Assembly: GCF_019097595.1 (NCBI RefSeq)
Contig: NC_080714.1
Coordinates: forward strand, 9,125,259 to 9,189,258
DNA length: 64,000 bases
Reading direction: 5' to 3'
DNA from: Hemibagrus wyckioides
Lineage: Eukaryota > Chordata > Actinopteri > Siluriformes > Bagridae
Position numbers and translations under genes: made by a program. Below the pieces are notes generated by a model. The model was not told the origin of the DNA. It worked only from the letters and a program-made list of their open reading frames with translations, and did no database searches. Shown piece after piece: positions 61,096 to 64,000 of this stretch; position 1 is the first letter of the stretch, and each line of letters starts with the position of its first letter.

Positions 61096-61189
61096 GTTGA
61101 AGAATAAACAAGCAAAGTGGGTGCTCATGACTTATTCTCTAAATTATAAAATGTCCCATGTTCATGGAACCAGTTTTGCATGCAGGCCT

Positions 61190-61728
61190 TCAAGCAGGAA
61201 GGTCAACAAAAATACTAATATAGGCTGTGGCATTGAAACAGTGCTTAGTTAGTATTATGGTGTCCATAGTGTACAAAGAAAACACTGCCCACACCATTAC
61301 ACCATCAAAACTAGCTTGCACTGCTGACATATGGTATATTGGATTCATGCAAATGCCAAAAATCTGTCCCTAACATCTGCATGGAGGAACAGGACTCATG
61401 ATTCATCAGAACAGGTGACATTTTCCCAGCTTCAACTGTCCAGTTTCAGTGAGTCAGTGCCCACTGCAGCCTCAGCTTCCTGTTCCTGACTGACAGCAGT
61501 GGAATCCAGGGTGTGCTCTTCTGCTGAGCCCTCTGGAGGTTTGACATTGCAGAGATCCTTTACAGTTGTAAAGAGTCACCTTTGCATTCCAGTCAGCTCA
61601 AATCAGTCTGGTCATCCTGCTCTCTGCGCCGCTCGACTCCATACAATCAGCCATGACTGGACTTTTGCGGCTTAGATAATGGCAAGAATGAATGAGCAGG
61701 TATACTAATAAATTGGCTGGCGAGTATA
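61190..61728. repeat. Degraded dispersed element
   Basis: Contains CTGCAGCCTCAGCTTCCTGT, CAGCTCAAATCAGTCTGGTC, ATTCATCAGAACAGGTGACA and the end AATAAATTGGCTGGCGAGTA. I recall these in this order from a repeat common in fish genomes and transcripts. The left end is uncertain. Confidence 0.5.
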
Positions 61729-63240
61729 ATAGATTTTCTTCTGTGCAGTAGTGTATACACACACACACACACGTCTTAAAAATACTTTATACTGTAACAA
61801 AACAGACTGAATTCAGTGCACGTGAAGTCAATTATAATTATTAGTCTAATGTTTATTATATATTATTCTAATTATTTATTTAATTATTATAATTTTATAT
61901 TAATAAAAGTATAGACAGTGAAATAATTAACAATAAAGTTGATGTTTAATTTTTAAAATTAATTTTAGAATTAATTTTTATTTATTTATTTAAAATAATT
62001 TAATCTGTCTGTGACTAAACTGATGGCAAGTAAAAAAAAAAAAAAAAAAAAGTCCAAAAATGTACAGCACATTTTTCCCAAACCCTAAAATGCCTCATAT
62101 GTCTTATCAGAATTATACTCAAAACTGTAGTTGCTTGATTAACCATGCCTACACTTTCTTGTTTTCTTGCCAGTAGAAATTTGAAATATATCATTTCTTT
62201 TAAAGCCGCGTAGCTGATTCATGAATCTCAAACATATCAGGAGCATTCTGGTGTTACCTGACCAAATGATTTATTATATATAGGTTGAAAACTGGGTTAT
62301 GTGCCATTTGAGTCTATTTGAAAATAGTAGAAGCAGAATAATGACAGAAAACGATACCAAAAGCTGAAACTAAGCTGGATCCCAAAGTTTAGGCTGCAAC
62401 TGAGCTCCATTTCTCGGCATTGAAAAGACTGCTCCATGTTAAAAGAGGCTTTAAGTATAGCTAAGAACTGCAGCTAGGTCAAGAGTCAAGGATGCAACTC
62501 GTGTATCATTTCTAAATGTAGTTATTGTTTATTGACCATGGTCATTTCCTTTCTGTTACACCACTGAGAAAGACTGAGTAAAAAAAATACACACAACTAG
62601 GTTCTCTTTTTACTTTACCCATTTACTGAATGCCATGGCTCAGACATGTGTCTATAAAAATAATTGAATAATTTTTCCATAATTTTTTAATTTTTCAATT
62701 AAATATAGCGTAAGAGTCATAACGCTACCTATAAGAAACCATTATCTAATCTTATGATCTTCACGGTATAATTTGTTTCAGTGTCTGTTTTGACATTTTT
62801 TTCTGCAGAGCACCTGCTTTTTGCCACTTCCTGTGGCAACCATATTAAACAGGAAGTGAGGAGTCAATGGGGTGTGGGAAGAGAGACCTATATCGGAGAA
62901 CACCTCTGAACTGCCCTGGTTTTTGTGTAATATTTGTCATTTCTTATTATAAAACTTTTAACATAGACAGAATTTATATCCATTCCAAACCTGGGGATAA
63001 TGTAGTAGTCATCTTTTCTTTAAAATTCTATTTCTGAGATGAAATCATGGGTCTCTATTTTCACAGTGCTTGGGTTACGTTTCGTGTCAGTTTTATAAAT
63101 CCACATGCTTACTACATACACGATTCTGAATGGTTCGGCTCCACAGAGCTTCTGAGCTTTTATCCTATTTACACCCCAAAACCTGATCTCTGCTTCTCCA
63201 AAACTGCTGTTTTAATTGTCCCTCAGACTCGTTTACATAC
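61729..63240. other. Unrecognised sequence upstream of the susd3 exons
   Basis: AT-rich, probably susd3 intron if its first exon lies beyond 64000. I searched for a small ATG exon with a donor in the required phase on the minus strand and found none that I trust. Confidence 0.35.
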
Positions 63241-63264
63241 TATCAGAGACTATTATTATCAGAG

Positions 63265-63301
<37 letters not shown>

Positions 63302-64000
63302 ATTATTATTATCAGAGACAGGAAATTTTCTTCTGATTATTATTATTATTAGTAGTAGTAGTAGTAGTAGCAGTAGAAGTAGTAGTGCTAGTAATTGTAG
63401 TAGTAATAGTAGTAGTCATCGAAGTAGTAGTAGTAGTAATAGTCGAAGTAGTAGTAGTAGTAGTAATAGTAGTAGTAATAGTCGAAGTAGTAGTAGTAGT
63501 AGTAATAGTCGAAGTAGTAGTAGTAGTAGTAATAGTAGTAGTAATAGTCGAAGTAGTAGTAGTAGTAATAGTCGAAGTAGTAGTAGTAGTAATAGTAGTA
63601 GTAGTAGAGGTAGTAATGGTGGTGGTAATGATTGAGTAGTGGTAGTAGTAATAGTCGAGGAATGGTGGTGGTGGTGAGTGGTGGTCGGTGGTGGTGGTGG
63701 TAATGGTGGTGGTAATGGTCGGAGGGTGGTGGTGAGTAATGGTCAAGTGGTGGTAGTGGTGGTGGTAATGGTGGTGGTGGTGGCGGTGTGGTGGTGGTGG
63801 TGGCGGTGATGGTCGGTGGTGGTGGTGGTGATGGTCGGAGTGGTGGTGGTGGTGGTCGGTGGTGGTGGTGGTGGTGGTGGTGATGGTCGGTGGTGGTGGT
63901 GGTTGTGATGGTCGGTGGTGGTGGTATTGGTGGTGGTGATGGTCGGTGGTGGTGGTGGTGGTGTGGTGGTGGTGTGGTCGGAGTGGTGGTGGTGGTGGTG
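63241..64000. repeat. Graded trinucleotide array: TTA, then AGT, then GGT
   Basis: TTA units (about 63260-63345) pass into AGT units with regular AATAGTCGA interruptions (63345-63640), then into GGT units with GATGGTCGG interruptions (63640-64000). The array leaves the window on the right. Val/Ile or Thr-rich open frames here are repeat artefacts. Confidence 0.95.

Noticed and set aside
62244..62320. Possible ATG exon for susd3 ending at GTCAG|GTAACA on the minus strand
   Set aside because: The reading phase at its donor (two bases) does not fit the sushi exon, which needs one base, and the peptide has no signal-like character.
63312..63746. Thr/Ile and Val-rich frames at the right edge
   Set aside because: They read the AGT/GGT triplet array and have no other support.

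Overview
The window is nuclear DNA from a vertebrate, almost certainly a ray-finned fish. Its genes are split into short exons with GT-AG introns. It is full of Tc1-like transposons, tRNA-derived SINE-like repeats, dispersed repeats of a kind common in teleosts, and very long simple-sequence arrays. A catfish-like teleost is plausible from the repeat mix, but this is inference and the species cannot be fixed from the sequence.

Two genes are supported, both on the minus strand. The main one is wnk2, a WNK-family ('with no lysine K') kinase gene. Seventeen coding exons lie between 49976 (ATG) and 995 and join without a frame break into 1569 codons; the rest of the 3' end lies left of base 1. 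They encode a charged N-terminus, the WNK kinase domain, the first PF2/OSR1_C-like domain, an [10 protein letters not shown] acidic motif, a long Ser/Pro/Gln-rich middle, and a second PF2-like domain followed by a short helical segment. Upstream of it on the same strand are the last four exons of susd3 (sushi domain, membrane helix, cytoplasmic tail, stop at 56503). From memory, WNK2 and SUSD3 are also near each other on human chromosome 9q22, which supports both names.

Layout: 1-490 minisatellite inside a dispersed repeat; 995-3537 wnk2 exons 17 and 16 with a dead Tc1 copy between them; 4360-18419 a roughly 14 kb GATA-type tetranucleotide array filling most of wnk2 intron 15 and carrying an intact Tc1 transposon (7899-9146); 18973-26667 wnk2 exons 15 to 7, with a 1 kb CA/GC-rich array against exon 12; 30195-35237 exons 6 to 2 (kinase and first PF2-like domain), with a CA/CT array against exon 5; 35238-49319 intron 1, rich in transposon remnants; 49320-50300 exon 1 and GC-rich promoter region; 50300-56502 intergenic, with more Tc1 relics; 56503-60298 susd3; 60300-64000 repeats, ending in a triplet array that runs out of the window.

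No rRNA, tRNA gene, CRISPR array or operon was seen. The most unusual structures are the tetranucleotide array, which keeps one 4-bp register along its whole length once the transposon is removed; fold-back Tc1 derivatives; and simple repeats that start within a few bases to tens of bases of wnk2 splice donors.
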